Counted from the stretch's first letter, positions 52,501 to 61,323 are shown. The stretch: DNA of 64,000 nucleotides from Pseudonocardia autotrophica (GCF_000717175.1 NZ_JNYD01000016.1:62001-126000); one strand, 5' to 3'. Translations and numbers: made by a program. The notes: generated by a model from the letters alone, not told the origin.

Positions 52501-53712
52501 GTGACCCAGCACGACCAGTACCTCGTCGGCCTCGAGCTCGCCGGGCGCAAGGTGGTCGTCGTCGGGGGAGGCCAGGTCGCGCAGCGCCGGGTCTCCCGGC
52601 TGATCGCGTCGGGGGCGCTCGTCGAGGTCGTCTCGCCCGCGGTGACCCCGGCCGTCGAGGGCATGGCCTCGGCCCGCGAGATCACCTGGACCGCGCGCCG
52701 CTACTCCGAGGGCGACCTGGACGGCGCCTGGTACGCCATCGCCTGCACGGACGACCACGAGGTCAACGCCGCGGTCGGCGCCGAGGCCGAGCGCCGCCGG
52801 GTCTTCTGCGTGCGCGCCGACGACGGTCGCCTCGGCACCGCCGTCACCCCCGCGACCGGGGAGTACGACGGCCTGACCGTCGGTGTCCTCGCCAAGGGTG
52901 CGCACCGTCGTTCGGCCGCGGTCCGGACCGCGCTGGTCGAGGCCCTGCAGGCGGGCGTGGTGTCCGACTCGGCCGACCCGGTGCTGCCGGGCGTCGCGCT
53001 GGTCGGCGGCGGTCCTGGCGACCCCGAGCTGATCACCGTCCGCGGGCGGCGGCTGCTCTCCCGGGCGGACGTCGTGGTGGCCGACCGGCTCGGCCCGCGG
53101 GACCTGATCGAGGAGCTGGGCCCGGACGTCGAGGTCATCGACGCGTCCAAGATCCCGTACGGCCGCGCGATGGCGCAGCAGCGGATCAACGAGCTGCTGA
53201 TCGAACACGCGAGGGCCGGCAAGTTCGTGGTGCGGCTCAAGGGCGGCGACCCGTTCGTCTACGGGCGCGGGTTCGAGGAGGTCCAGGCCTGCGCCGAGGC
53301 CGGCGTGCCCGTCACGGTCGTCCCCGGCATCACCAGCGCCTTCGCCGCGCCGGCCGTCGCGGGGATCCCGGTCAGCCACCGCGGGGTCGCGCACGAGATC
53401 GTCGTGGTGTCCGGGCACGTCGCGCCGGACGACCCGCGCAGCCTCGTCGACTGGCAGGCGCTCGGCCGGATGCGCGGCACGGTCGTGCTGATGATGGCCG
53501 TGGAGCGGATCGCGCAGTTCGCCGCCGCGCTGATCGAGTACGGCCGGCCCGCGGACACCCCGGTCGGCGTGATCCAGGACGGCACCACCCGCATCCAGCG
53601 CACGCTGCGCGCCACCCTCGGCACGGTCGCGGTGCAGGTCAAGGAGCAGGAGATCAGCCCGCCGGCGATCGTCGTGATCGGGCCGGTCGCGGGGCTCGCG
53701 GCCCAGCGGTGA
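52501..53712 (+). CDS. cobA: siroheme synthase/uroporphyrinogen-III C-methyltransferase (CysG/CobA type)
   Basis: A 403-residue bifunctional protein. Residues 1-155 are a precorrin-2 dehydrogenase/ferrochelatase-like Rossmann domain (RKVVVVGGGQVAQRRVSRLI, IACTDDHEVNAAVG). Residues about 160-400 are uroporphyrinogen-III methylase: LVGGGPGDPELITVRG, VVADRLGPRDLIEEL, RLKGGDPFVYGRGFEE and VVPGITSAFAAPAVAGIPVS. It makes precorrin-2, the entry to both siroheme and cobalamin. GTG start. The leader may carry a cobalamin riboswitch. Confidence 0.93.
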   Translation: MTQHDQYLVGLELAGRKVVVVGGGQVAQRRVSRLIASGALVEVVSPAVTPAVEGMASAREITWTARRYSEGDLDGAWYAIACTDDHEVNAAVGAEAERRRVFCVRADDGRLGTAVTPATGEYDGLTVGVLAKGAHRRSAAVRTALVEALQAGVVSDSADPVLPGVALVGGGPGDPELITVRGRRLLSRADVVVADRLGPRDLIEELGPDVEVIDASKIPYGRAMAQQRINELLIEHARAGKFVVRLKGGDPFVYGRGFEEVQACAEAGVPVTVVPGITSAFAAPAVAGIPVSHRGVAHEIVVVSGHVAPDDPRSLVDWQALGRMRGTVVLMMAVERIAQFAAALIEYGRPADTPVGVIQDGTTRIQRTLRATLGTVAVQVKEQEISPPAIVVIGPVAGLAAQR

Positions 53713-54293
53713 GCACCCCGCCGGTGCTGCACCTGGTCCGGCACGGCGAGAGCACGTGGAACGCCGCGGGGCTGCTGCAGGGCCGCACCGCGCACGTCGG
53801 GCTGACGGCGCGGGGCCGGGCGCAGGCGCGCGCCGCGGCGGAGGCGCTGCAGGTCGGCACCGGCGCGCTGGTCCTCACGAGCCCGCAGCGCCGGGCGGCC
53901 GAGACGGCGGCAGTGGTCGGCCGGGTCCTCGGCCTGCCGGTGCGCGCGTGCCCAGGCCTGCGCGAACAGTCGCACGGCGACTGGGAGGGCCGCCCGGCCG
54001 CCGAGTGCGCCGGGGTGCTGGCCGGTGCGGAGCCGGACTGGGCCCCGCCCGGCGGCGAGACGGGCCGGGAGCTGCACGCGCGGGCCGGTCGGGTCCTGCG
54101 CGCCCTACCTGCGGCGCGATCGGTCGTGCTGGTCACCCACGGCGAGACCCTGCGGGCCCTCGTCGCCGCCGCCTGCGGGCTGGGGGTCGACGAGGCGCCC
54201 CGGGAGGTCCCGGCCAACGGCACGGTCGTCGAGCTGCGGCCGGTCGGACGCGGGAGGTGGGCGCGGGCGGAGGACCTGGCTCCGCACCGCTAG
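53709..54293 (+). CDS. histidine phosphatase (CobC-like alpha-ribazole phosphatase candidate)
   Basis: A 194-residue histidine phosphatase of the phosphoglycerate mutase superfamily. LVRHGESTWN contains the phospho-acceptor His12; LTSPQRRAAETA gives the second arginine, and LVTHGETLRALVA the second histidine. Its GTG overlaps the cobA/cysG stop by 4 bp, and it lies inside a cobalamin cluster, so the alpha-ribazole-5'-phosphate phosphatase step of lower-ligand assembly is a reasonable role. The superfamily is broad, so this is context-based. Confidence 0.85.
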   Translation: MSTPPVLHLVRHGESTWNAAGLLQGRTAHVGLTARGRAQARAAAEALQVGTGALVLTSPQRRAAETAAVVGRVLGLPVRACPGLREQSHGDWEGRPAAECAGVLAGAEPDWAPPGGETGRELHARAGRVLRALPAARSVVLVTHGETLRALVAAACGLGVDEAPREVPANGTVVELRPVGRGRWARAEDLAPHR

Positions 54294-54300
54294 GAGGTCG

Positions 54301-54376
54301 TGGAGCGGACGACGGGACTCGAACCCGCGACCCTCACCTTGGCAAGGTGATGCGCTACCAACTGCGCTACGTCCGC
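54301..54376 (-). tRNA. tRNA-Gly (anticodon GCC)
   Basis: On the minus strand the gene starts GCGGACGTAGCGCAGTTGG and ends with an encoded CCA. The acceptor stem GCGGACG pairs with CGTCCGC. The anticodon arm is TCACC-TTGCCAA-GGTGA, giving anticodon GCC, and the T arm contains GGTTCGAGTCC. It lies 7 bp from the convergent phosphatase stop. Confidence 0.97.
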
Positions 54377-54559
54377 ATCTGCACCCGGTCTCCCGGGACC
54401 GCCGGGCTGTTCGCTCCGACGCCGACCACAGTACCGCACTTCGGAAGGCCCCCCGACCAGGGGGTGATCACGCAGCGCGACGGGCCGGTGCGGTATGGGG
54501 CCTCACCGGTCGACCGGGTGTGACGCCCGGCCGCTTGCTTCTCCGCCCGCGGCATGGTG

Positions 54560-54722
54560 TCGTCGTGGGCGACGGCAGTGGAGGAAGCCGGTGTGAATCC
54601 GGTGCGGTCCCGCCACTGTGACCGGGGAGCGCGTCCCCGCCCGATGGCCACTGCCCCGCGGGGGTGGGAAGGCCGGGGACGCGCGTCGATCCGGGAGCCA
54701 GGACACTCGCCGCCGTCGCAGG
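54560..54722 (+). ncRNA. cobalamin (adenosylcobalamin) riboswitch
   Basis: A canonical element: GAGGAAGCCGGTGTGAATCC, then GGTGCGGTCCCGCCACTGTG (B12 box region), then GGGAGCCAGGACAC near the 3' end. A P1-type stem GCGACGGC (54569-54576) pairs with 54712-54719. It should repress the downstream genes when cobalamin is plentiful. The first downstream start is the ATG at 54761. Confidence 0.93.
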
Positions 54723-54760
54723 TTTCGACGATGAGGGCGCGGACCCTCGAGGAGGCCAGG

Positions 54761-55150
54761 ATGACCGGCGACGGTCGCGACACCGCTGCGCGCACCCCCA
54801 CCGTGACGGTCCTCGGTGCCGGCGGGGGTGACCCGGACGCGGCCGAGGGCGCCGACCTGCTCGCCGCCGCCGATGCCGTGCTCACCACCCCGGACGTCGA
54901 GTCGACGGTCCTGTTCTACGCCGAGGCCTGGCGCGTCGAACGCCTGCCGGACCTGGCCGGGGCGGCCGCCGCCGTCGCCGACGTGATCGGTCTGGGAGCG
55001 ACGCGCGTGGTGCTCGCCGTGCCCGGTGACCCCGCCTCGAACCCGGGCTGCCGGGCGCTGCTCGACGGCCTGCGCGTCGCCGGGATCGAGGCGGTCGCGC
55101 GGCCCGGCGTCTCGCTCGTCCCGCCGCGGCTGAGCCCGATGCCCTGGTGA
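54761..55150 (+). CDS. half-length tetrapyrrole-methylase-like protein
   Basis: A 129-residue protein starting at an ATG with GGAGG 8 bp upstream. It resembles only the N-terminal half of SAM-dependent tetrapyrrole methylases: VTVLGAGGGDPDAAEGADLL corresponds to the VGAGPGDPxLLT start, and VVLAVPGDPASNPG followed by GIEAVARPGVS corresponds to the GGDPxxxxR...PGVTS part. The C-terminal substrate/SAM domain is absent and the frame ends cleanly at a stop overlapping the bluB-cobT start. It sits directly below the cobalamin riboswitch. Whether it is active, a chaperone-like partner or a relic is unknown. Confidence 0.7.
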   Translation: MTGDGRDTAARTPTVTVLGAGGGDPDAAEGADLLAAADAVLTTPDVESTVLFYAEAWRVERLPDLAGAAAAVADVIGLGATRVVLAVPGDPASNPGCRALLDGLRVAGIEAVARPGVSLVPPRLSPMPW

Positions 55151-56877
55151 GCGGGGTGACGGGGGACTTCTACGAGGTCGTCCACGGTCGTCGGGACATC
55201 CGGACGGGATTCCTGCCGGACGAGCCGGTCTCGGATGCGGCGCTCCGCCGCGTGCTCGAGGCCGCGCACGCCGCGCCGAGCGTGGGGTTCTCGCAGCCCT
55301 GGGACTTCGTCGTGGTGCGGGACCGGGCGACCCGCGAGCGCGTGGCCGAGCTGGTCGCGGCGCAGCGGGCCGCGTTCGCCGCCTCCCTGCCGCGCGCCCG
55401 GGCGGCGGCCTTCGGCGCGCTCAAGGTGGAGGCGGTGCTCGACACCCCGGTCAACGTCGTCGTCACCTCGGATCCCACGCGCGGCGGCCGGCACGTCCTC
55501 GGCCGGTACGGGCGGCCCGAGATGGCCGCGCACTCCACGGCCTCGGCGGTGCAGAACCTGTGGCTGGCCGCGCGGGCCGAGGGCCTCGGCGTCGGCTGGG
55601 TCAGCTTCTTCGACGACGCCGGCCTGCGCGCCCTCGCCGACCTGCTCGGACTGCCCGCGCACGTCGAGGTGGTGGCGTACCTGTGCGTCGGGCACGTGCG
55701 GGAGTTCGCGCCGGAGCCGGAACTGGCGAGCGCGGGCTGGGCCCGCCGCCGCCCGCTGCGGTGGGCGGTGCACCAGGAGCGGTACGGAGACCGGGCGCTG
55801 CCCGGGGAGGTGGCGATGACCCTGCTCGACGAGACCGGGGCCGCGATCCGGCCCGCCGACGCCGCCGCCGAGGCGGAGGCGCGGGACCGGCTCGACCGGA
55901 TGACCAAGCCGCGCGGCTCGCTCGGCCGGGTCGAGGACCTCGCGGTGCGGCTGGCCGGGATCGCGGGGCAGTGCCCGCCGGCGGTGCCCGAGCCCGCGGC
56001 CGTCGCCGTCTTCGCCGGGGACCACGGCGTCCACGCGCAGGGCGTGACCCCGTGGCCTCAGGAGGTCACGGCACAGATGGTCGGGAACTTCCTGGCCGGC
56101 GGGGCCGTGGTCAACGCGTTCGCCCGCCAGCTCGGCGCCGAGGTCCAGGTGGTCGACGTCGGCGTCGCGGCGCCCCTCGACCCCGTGCCCGGCCTGCTCC
56201 CGCGCCGGGTCGCCGCGGGCACCGCGGACATGACGGCCGGTCCGGCGCTGACCCGTGACCAGGCCCGTCGGGCGGTCGAGGCCGGCATCGAGGTGGCGCG
56301 GGACCTGGTCGCCGCCGGCAACCGGTGCCTGATCACCGGCGACATGGGCATCGCCAACACCACCGCCGCGGCCGCGCTGATCTGCGCCGTCACCGGGGCG
56401 GACCCGGCCGGGGCGACCGGGCGAGGGACCGGGATCGACGACGAGACGCTCGTCCGGAAGACCGAGGTCGTCCGGCAGGCGCTGGCTCTGCACTCGCCGG
56501 ACCCGGCTGACGGGCTCGGGCTGCTCGCCGCGTTCGGGGGGCTCGAGCACGCCGGCATCGCCGGGTTCGTCCTCGGCGCCGCCGCGCTGCGCGTCCCGGT
56601 GCTGCTGGACGGCGTCAACGCGGGGGCGGCCGCGCTCGTGGCCTCGGTCCTGGCTCCCGACGCCGTGGCGGCCTGCGTCGCCGGGCACCGCTCCGCCGAG
56701 CCGGGGCACCGGATCGCGATGGCGCACCTCGGCCTCGACCCGCTGCTCGACCTCGGGATGCGGCTGGGGGAGGGCACGGGCGCGCTGCTCGCCCTGCCGG
56801 TGGTGCAGGGGGCGGCGCGGGCGCTCGCCGACGTGGCCACCTTCGACGCCGCGGGGGTGGCGGACAAGGACGCGTGA
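55147..56877 (+). CDS. bluB-cobT: BluB-CobT fusion: DMB synthase plus DMB phosphoribosyltransferase
   Basis: A 576-residue fusion. Residues about 5-220 are BluB, which destroys FMNH2 with oxygen to make 5,6-dimethylbenzimidazole: FYEVVHGRRDIRTGFLPD, AAHAAPSVGFSQPWDFVVV and EGLGVGWVSFFDD. Residues about 225-570 are CobT, which makes alpha-ribazole phosphate: RLDRMTKPRGSLGRVEDLA, VFAGDHGVHAQGV, ITGDMGIANTTAAAAL and the catalytic glutamate Glu542 in RLGEGTGALLAL. The frame is continuous with no internal stop. Fusion would pass dimethylbenzimidazole directly to its user. It overlaps the half methylase by 4 bp and is under the riboswitch. Confidence 0.93.
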   Translation: MSGVTGDFYEVVHGRRDIRTGFLPDEPVSDAALRRVLEAAHAAPSVGFSQPWDFVVVRDRATRERVAELVAAQRAAFAASLPRARAAAFGALKVEAVLDTPVNVVVTSDPTRGGRHVLGRYGRPEMAAHSTASAVQNLWLAARAEGLGVGWVSFFDDAGLRALADLLGLPAHVEVVAYLCVGHVREFAPEPELASAGWARRRPLRWAVHQERYGDRALPGEVAMTLLDETGAAIRPADAAAEAEARDRLDRMTKPRGSLGRVEDLAVRLAGIAGQCPPAVPEPAAVAVFAGDHGVHAQGVTPWPQEVTAQMVGNFLAGGAVVNAFARQLGAEVQVVDVGVAAPLDPVPGLLPRRVAAGTADMTAGPALTRDQARRAVEAGIEVARDLVAAGNRCLITGDMGIANTTAAAALICAVTGADPAGATGRGTGIDDETLVRKTEVVRQALALHSPDPADGLGLLAAFGGLEHAGIAGFVLGAAALRVPVLLDGVNAGAAALVASVLAPDAVAACVAGHRSAEPGHRIAMAHLGLDPLLDLGMRLGEGTGALLALPVVQGAARALADVATFDAAGVADKDA

Positions 56878-57053
56878 GGAGCCGACGAGCCGGCGCGCCG
56901 ACCGGCGCGGGCGGTCACCTCGGGTCACGGCGTCCGGGAACAGCGGTTGGTCGTGCACGGCGTCGTGCCCATGGATCCGCCGCACCGCGGGGCCCGCTGC
57001 GCAGCGCGCCGGAGCTGTCGCGGACTTCGGGACCGCGACCTGGAAGCCCTGCG

Positions 57054-57554
57054 TCACACGATGGACGCCGGAGACGCCCGCCGATGCGTGCGCTCGCCGC
57101 TCCGGCCGGTGTACATGTCGAGGCGGAGCAGCATGACCGGCAGCATGAGCACACACGCCGGGCCGCAGAATCCCAGCGCCCATCGGTGCAGATCCTCCGA
57201 GGACAGGACGCCGAGGGCCGCCAGGACGATGAGCACGACGGCAAGGGCGACGGTGGCGCCGGACATCTCCAGGAGCGGTCGCCAGGCCATCCCGCGGAAC
57301 CGCATCCACGCCGCCATCGGCAGGGTGTACAGGCAGGCGATGACGAGCAGCGCCAGCATCGGCGCCGTCGTACGCAGATCCGGGTAGCCGAGCTGTGCCG
57401 GGCCGACGACGAAGACCAGGATGTTCAGTGCGCCGCCGCCAACGCACATGGCGATGCACATCTCCAGGAAGTGCCGGGTGAAGTTCCACACCTGCCTGGG
57501 GGTGCTCGGAGTCCGTCGGCCCGTGTCCGGGTTCGGGATCGTCTTCTCGGCCAT
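57054..57554 (-). CDS. four-helix membrane protein of unknown function
   Basis: A 166-residue protein with four hydrophobic segments (MCIAMCVGGGALNILVFVVG, APMLALLVIACLYTLPMAAW, MSGATVALAVVLIVLAALGV and GFCGPACVLMLPVMLLRLDM). The ATG at 57554 has a GAGGAGG ribosome-binding site. Four cysteines lie within or near the helices, which is unusual. No family was recognised. Confidence 0.7.
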   Translation of the reverse strand: MAEKTIPNPDTGRRTPSTPRQVWNFTRHFLEMCIAMCVGGGALNILVFVVGPAQLGYPDLRTTAPMLALLVIACLYTLPMAAWMRFRGMAWRPLLEMSGATVALAVVLIVLAALGVLSSEDLHRWALGFCGPACVLMLPVMLLRLDMYTGRSGERTHRRASPASIV

Positions 57555-57882
57555 GTCGCTCCTCCTCGCGGAGCATCGACGCCGTGGCTCGGGACGAGGC
57601 GGTCGTCGTCGCCGTACTGCACACCTCGGCACCGTGGGTCGTTAGGGCCGGAGAGACCGACGGGCAGGGCCGCTCGGCGCCGTGCCTCGGCACAGGGCGC
57701 GGAGGGTGACCAGCACCGCGGCCACCACAAGCGCCAGGCGGCAGCCCGCCACGACGTGACGATCGACGGCTGGAGTACTTCGTGCGGCACCTCCGCCGGC
57801 GGTGGTCGTCGCGCACGGCCTGTTCGCCGTCGCCTTCCCGGTCATCGTGCTGCTCGTCACGCTCCGGCATGCCCCTCCTGGC
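57555..57882. other. 328-bp stretch with only short hydrophobic frames
   Basis: No gene supported. A minus-strand frame ending at 57642 contains CRLALVVAAVLVTLRAL and a plus-strand frame near 57802 contains AHGLFAVAFPVIVLLVTLRH. Both look like single membrane helices without a convincing start or partner and may be remnants. Confidence 0.4.
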
Positions 57883-58470
57883 TCATCGGTCAGTCGGCGC
57901 ACCGGTCCGTGTCGGGCTCCCGACAATGGTCACCGCCTGCCGGACCAGACCGGCGGCCCAGGCGCGTGCGCGGTCGGTCTCCCCTTCCTTGAGTGGGCCC
58001 TCGCCGTTGTCCTGCACGTAGAAGGGCTCGGGGTCGGCGATGACCTCGTATCCGTGGTGTCGGAGCCGTCGGGCGATACCCGGGGCGGCACCGCCGGCCA
58101 TGCGAGCGCCGATGCGCGTGTCGAAGGCGGCGGCAGGTCGATGGTCACCGGCCTCCGGCAGCTCGTGGAACCAGTCCCGGACGCCCGGGCCTTCGGCGCC
58201 GGGCTCGAGGTCGTGGCGTTCCTCGGGGTCCTTCTTCTGCTCCGCCGACACGCCCATCTTCCGGCTCAGCCCGGTGGTCATGCCGCGCATGTGCGTGGGC
58301 CCGCCGACGATCAGCAGGTCCGCGGCCGCTGCCCGTTGCGGGTTGGCGTCGCCGACCCGGAGCAGCTCGACCTGGGCGTCGGGCCGGGCGTCAGCGACGC
58401 CTGCAGCGACCGCCTCGGCGACCTCATGGGTGTTGCCGTACAGGCTTTCGAACACCACTGCGACTCGCAT
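57883..58470 (-). CDS. flavodoxin-like protein
   Basis: A 195-residue flavodoxin-fold protein. The FMN-phosphate loop is FESLYGNTHEVAEAVAAGV at the N-terminus, and LLIVGGPTHMRGMTTGLSRK is the second flavin loop. Residues 75-110 are a charged insertion (EQKKDPEERHDLEPG). The ATG at 58470 has AGGAGAC upstream. Such flavodoxins are frequent beside stress and dormancy genes in actinobacteria; electron partners are unknown. Confidence 0.87.
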   Translation of the reverse strand: MRVAVVFESLYGNTHEVAEAVAAGVADARPDAQVELLRVGDANPQRAAAADLLIVGGPTHMRGMTTGLSRKMGVSAEQKKDPEERHDLEPGAEGPGVRDWFHELPEAGDHRPAAAFDTRIGARMAGGAAPGIARRLRHHGYEVIADPEPFYVQDNGEGPLKEGETDRARAWAAGLVRQAVTIVGSPTRTGAPTDR

Positions 58471-58972
58471 GGTCGTCTCCTGTCTCCCGGTCGTCCAGCT
58501 GGGCCCTGACGGCGTCGAGGTTGCGGGTCCATGTCCGTTGCAGGTGGTGCCGCAACAGGGGAGCCAGGGGGCGTAGGGGCTCCTCACCGAGCCCGTCGAC
58601 CACCTCGGCGCGCCAGAGGGCACCGCACACGCCCAGATGGCGCACGATCTGCCGCGCGGACCAGGAGAGGAACTCCTCGCCCGGCGGCAGCGACACCACC
58701 CCGATCTGCCTCTCGGGTTTTCGGATCGGCGTCGTCGATCCAGAACGGCCTCCCCGTCCCCGGCCCGGCACGACGACCCGTCTCCGCAGCGCCGGGACCT
58801 GTTGAGCCCGACGGGCCGGTTCCGCGCGCACCCGCTCGGTGTCGACCGTCCCGTCCGTCCGCCGGAGGGGACCGGCATCGAACACGCCCGCCAGAGCGAT
58901 CTGGAACGGCGCCGACGGCTCGTCGGCCCAGACGGTGGCCGGCTCGCCCAGGCTCAACCGCGGCACACCCAT
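58424..58972 (-). pseudogene. truncated WS/DGAT-type acyltransferase, probably decayed
   Basis: The frame from the ATG at 58972 shows N-terminal wax-ester synthase/diacylglycerol acyltransferase character: AAPFQIALAGVFDAG-like start, QVPALRRRVVVPGRG, then QIGVVSLPPGEEFLSWSARQ and GALWRAEVVDGLGEE. Between these, the expected segment FWIDDADPKTREADR is found in another frame, implying two compensating indels. The active-site HHxxxDG is not present (LLRHHLQRT follows instead) and the remaining roughly 300 residues are missing. The 3' end overlaps the flavodoxin start by 47 bp. Confidence 0.65.
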
Positions 58973-59325
58973 CCCGCACCTCCGCCGTTGCGTCCACCCG
59001 TGTCGGCACGGCCACCGCGGGCGCGCACCGGACGCGGCCGTCGACGGGCGGCTCGCGAACAACGGAGCGTGTCCGGGCGGGTGCACGCGGCACGCGACGC
59101 TAAGGCCTCGGCAGCGCGGACGGCCATAGCCGAACGCCCCCGCCCGCCACGGACCGACGGTCCCGTTCCGCCGCTGCCGCGCCGCTGCCGCGCCGATGTC
59201 CGGCGGTGCCGAACGGCGTCGCTCTCCGGGCCACCGGCCCCTCCCCGCCTGGCCGTGGTGAGCGCACGGTGGGCACGGCGATGACTCGCCCGAAAGCAGG
59301 ACGGCGATCTGGAGGTCGGCTCACC
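58973..59325. other. 353-bp gap with no supported gene
   Basis: Frames here are short and lack family resemblance. The promoter of the small membrane protein at 59326 is expected near the right end, where ATGACTCGCCCGAAAGCAGG precedes a good ribosome-binding site. Confidence 0.4.
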
Positions 59326-59721
59326 ATGATCACGATCCGCAACGCCGGAGGAGTCGCACTGTTCCTGTTGGGCACCACCTTCCTCTGGCTCACCCCCGCC
59401 TTCGCGACCGCGGGCCTGGACACCACCGGCTTCTGGTGGAGCCTGGCCCAGGTCCTCGCGCTCCTGACGCTCGCGGGATTCACCGTCGCCACCTGGGGGT
59501 TGTTCCGGCGCAGCACCTGGTGGCGGACCACCGCCCTCACCGCATCCGGGCTGGGCGTGCTGACCCTGATCCCCTACCTGATCGCGGCGCGGGCCGCCGG
59601 TGAGACCACGCCATGGTTCACCGCCCTGATCCTCGCGGTCGGCTGCGCGGCCGTGTTCCTTCTCCTCCTGGCCGCGAAGCCGAGGACCTGGATCGACCGC
59701 CCCGTCATGGCCGGGCGATGA
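59326..59721 (+). CDS. small four-helix membrane protein
   Basis: A 131-residue protein with four hydrophobic segments: GGVALFLLGTTFLWLTPAFA, WWSLAQVLALLTLAGFTVAT, TTALTASGLGVLTLIPYLIA and ALILAVGCAAVFLLLLAA. The ATG at 59326 is preferred because GGAGGT lies 9 bp upstream; an earlier ATG 40 codons up would add a basic, low-complexity tail. Function unknown. Confidence 0.72.
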   Translation: MITIRNAGGVALFLLGTTFLWLTPAFATAGLDTTGFWWSLAQVLALLTLAGFTVATWGLFRRSTWWRTTALTASGLGVLTLIPYLIAARAAGETTPWFTALILAVGCAAVFLLLLAAKPRTWIDRPVMAGR

Positions 59722-59860
59722 CCTCGGCGACGGCTCCACGGATCTCCGTCCGACTGCAATTCGTCACCCGGCCGCCCCTGGGCGCGACCAGGGCACGGTC
59801 CGGTCCGCCGGGCTGATCGGGCTCCACTCGTGATCGCCGTCGACCATCGTCCTGCGCTCG

Positions 59861-61285
59861 TCAGTGGGCCGGTGAGGGCAGCCGCCAGCTCTCGACCGGG
59901 TCGGCGAAGGAGAGCGCCGGGTCGTCCGCGGCGAAGGTCCGCGCCGGACCGGGCCCGGTCGCCCGCGTCTCGAACCGGACGGTGACCCGCCCGTGGCCCG
60001 CGCCCTGCACCCAGCCGTGCCCGTGCTCGGCGTGGGCGACGTCGTCCCCCGCCCGCCACGGGCTCGCCGGGTCACGCGGCCCGTGCCGGCCGCCCGGGCG
60101 CGGCCCGAACTCGGTGCCCGGTTCCGGGTGCGCCTCCTCCGAGGTCTCGACGGTGAGCACCGTGTCCGCCCCGGTGTCGTCCGCGGGCTCCGCGAGCGGG
60201 GCCGTGGTCCAGCCCGACGCCGACGGGACGGCCTCGAACAGCGCGGGCGGCGGGCTCTCCGCGAGCCCCGACAGCGACACCCCGACCAGTCGCACCCCGC
60301 CCTCGGGGACCGCGGTGCGGGCCAGGCGCTGCGCGACCGCGGTGAGCGTGGCGAGGTCGGTGGAGGCGAAGGCCGTGGTCTCGGAGCGGGTATGGGTCTC
60401 GAAGTCCGCGTTGCGCGCCTTCACCGTGACGGTACGGGCGGCCCGGCCGTCGACGACGAGCCTGCGGTGGGCCGCCGCCGTCATGCGCCCGACCTCGCGC
60501 AGGACGTCGTCCATCGCGGTGAGGTCGTGCTCGAACGTGGTCTCGGCCGAGATCTGCTTGGCGGCGCCGCGCGGGGCGACCGGGCGCTCGTCGATCCCGC
60601 GGGCGAGCCGGTGGAGCTCGGCGCCGACCGCGGAGCCGAGGACCCCGGCGACCTCGCGGGCGTCCATCGCGGCGAGGGCGCCGATCGTCTCGATCCCGAC
60701 CTTGCGGAGCCCGGCCTCGGCCACCGGACCGACGCCCCACAGCGACCGCACCGGCAGCGGGTCCAGCACCTCCCGCTCGACCTCGGGCGCGACGACCTTC
60801 AGCCCGTCCGGCTTCGCCAGCTCCGACGCGATCTTCGCCACCTGCTTGCCCGACCCCGCCCCGACCGACGCGGGCAGCCCGGTGCGCGCCCGCACCTCGG
60901 CCCGCAGCGCGACGCAGAAGGCCTCGACCTCGGCGGCGGACGCACCGGCGAGCGCGGGCGGTTCGAGGAAGGCCTCGTCGACCGACACCGGCTCCAGTAC
61001 CGGTGCGGCCTCGCGCAGGACCGCCATGACCTCCTCGGAGATCACCTTGTACAGGGGGAACCGCGGCGGCAGGACGGTGGCGTGCGGGCAGCGCCGGCGC
61101 GCCTGCCCCATCGGCATCGCCGACCGCGCGCCGAACACCCGCGCCTGGTAGCTGGCCCCCGCGACGACGCCCCGGCCGCCGGTGCCGCCGACCAGGACCG
61201 GCCGGTCCGCGAGCGTCGGCCGGGTGAGCTGCTCGACGGACGCGAAGAACGCATCCATGTCGAGATGCAGGACCCACCGGCTCAC
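59861..61285 (-). CDS. dinB: Y-family DNA polymerase IV, DinB (long mycobacterial type)
   Basis: A 474-residue translesion polymerase. The catalytic palm motifs are HLDMDAFFASVEQL and SVDEAFLE; the steric-gate region reads DAFFASV. ASVGAGSGKQVAKIASELAK and the helix-hairpin-helix SLWGVGPVAEAGLRKVGIET follow. The C-terminal 110 residues after the little-finger domain (GDDVAHAEHGHGWVQGAGHG then RVTVRFETRATGPG) match the extension of long actinobacterial DinB proteins. GTG at 61285 starts homology; longer frames run through the AraC gene. Error-prone replication past lesions is expected. Confidence 0.92.
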   Translation of the reverse strand: MSRWVLHLDMDAFFASVEQLTRPTLADRPVLVGGTGGRGVVAGASYQARVFGARSAMPMGQARRRCPHATVLPPRFPLYKVISEEVMAVLREAAPVLEPVSVDEAFLEPPALAGASAAEVEAFCVALRAEVRARTGLPASVGAGSGKQVAKIASELAKPDGLKVVAPEVEREVLDPLPVRSLWGVGPVAEAGLRKVGIETIGALAAMDAREVAGVLGSAVGAELHRLARGIDERPVAPRGAAKQISAETTFEHDLTAMDDVLREVGRMTAAAHRRLVVDGRAARTVTVKARNADFETHTRSETTAFASTDLATLTAVAQRLARTAVPEGGVRLVGVSLSGLAESPPPALFEAVPSASGWTTAPLAEPADDTGADTVLTVETSEEAHPEPGTEFGPRPGGRHGPRDPASPWRAGDDVAHAEHGHGWVQGAGHGRVTVRFETRATGPGPARTFAADDPALSFADPVESWRLPSPAH

Positions 61286-61323
61286 CCCGCCATTGTGACG
61301 GTCGGGACCGACGGACCGGTGCG

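Noticed and set aside
57642..57926. Small membrane protein on the minus strand after the flavodoxin gene
   Set aside because: It has one hydrophobic stretch but overlaps the flavodoxin 3' end, lacks a ribosome-binding site and has no recognisable family.
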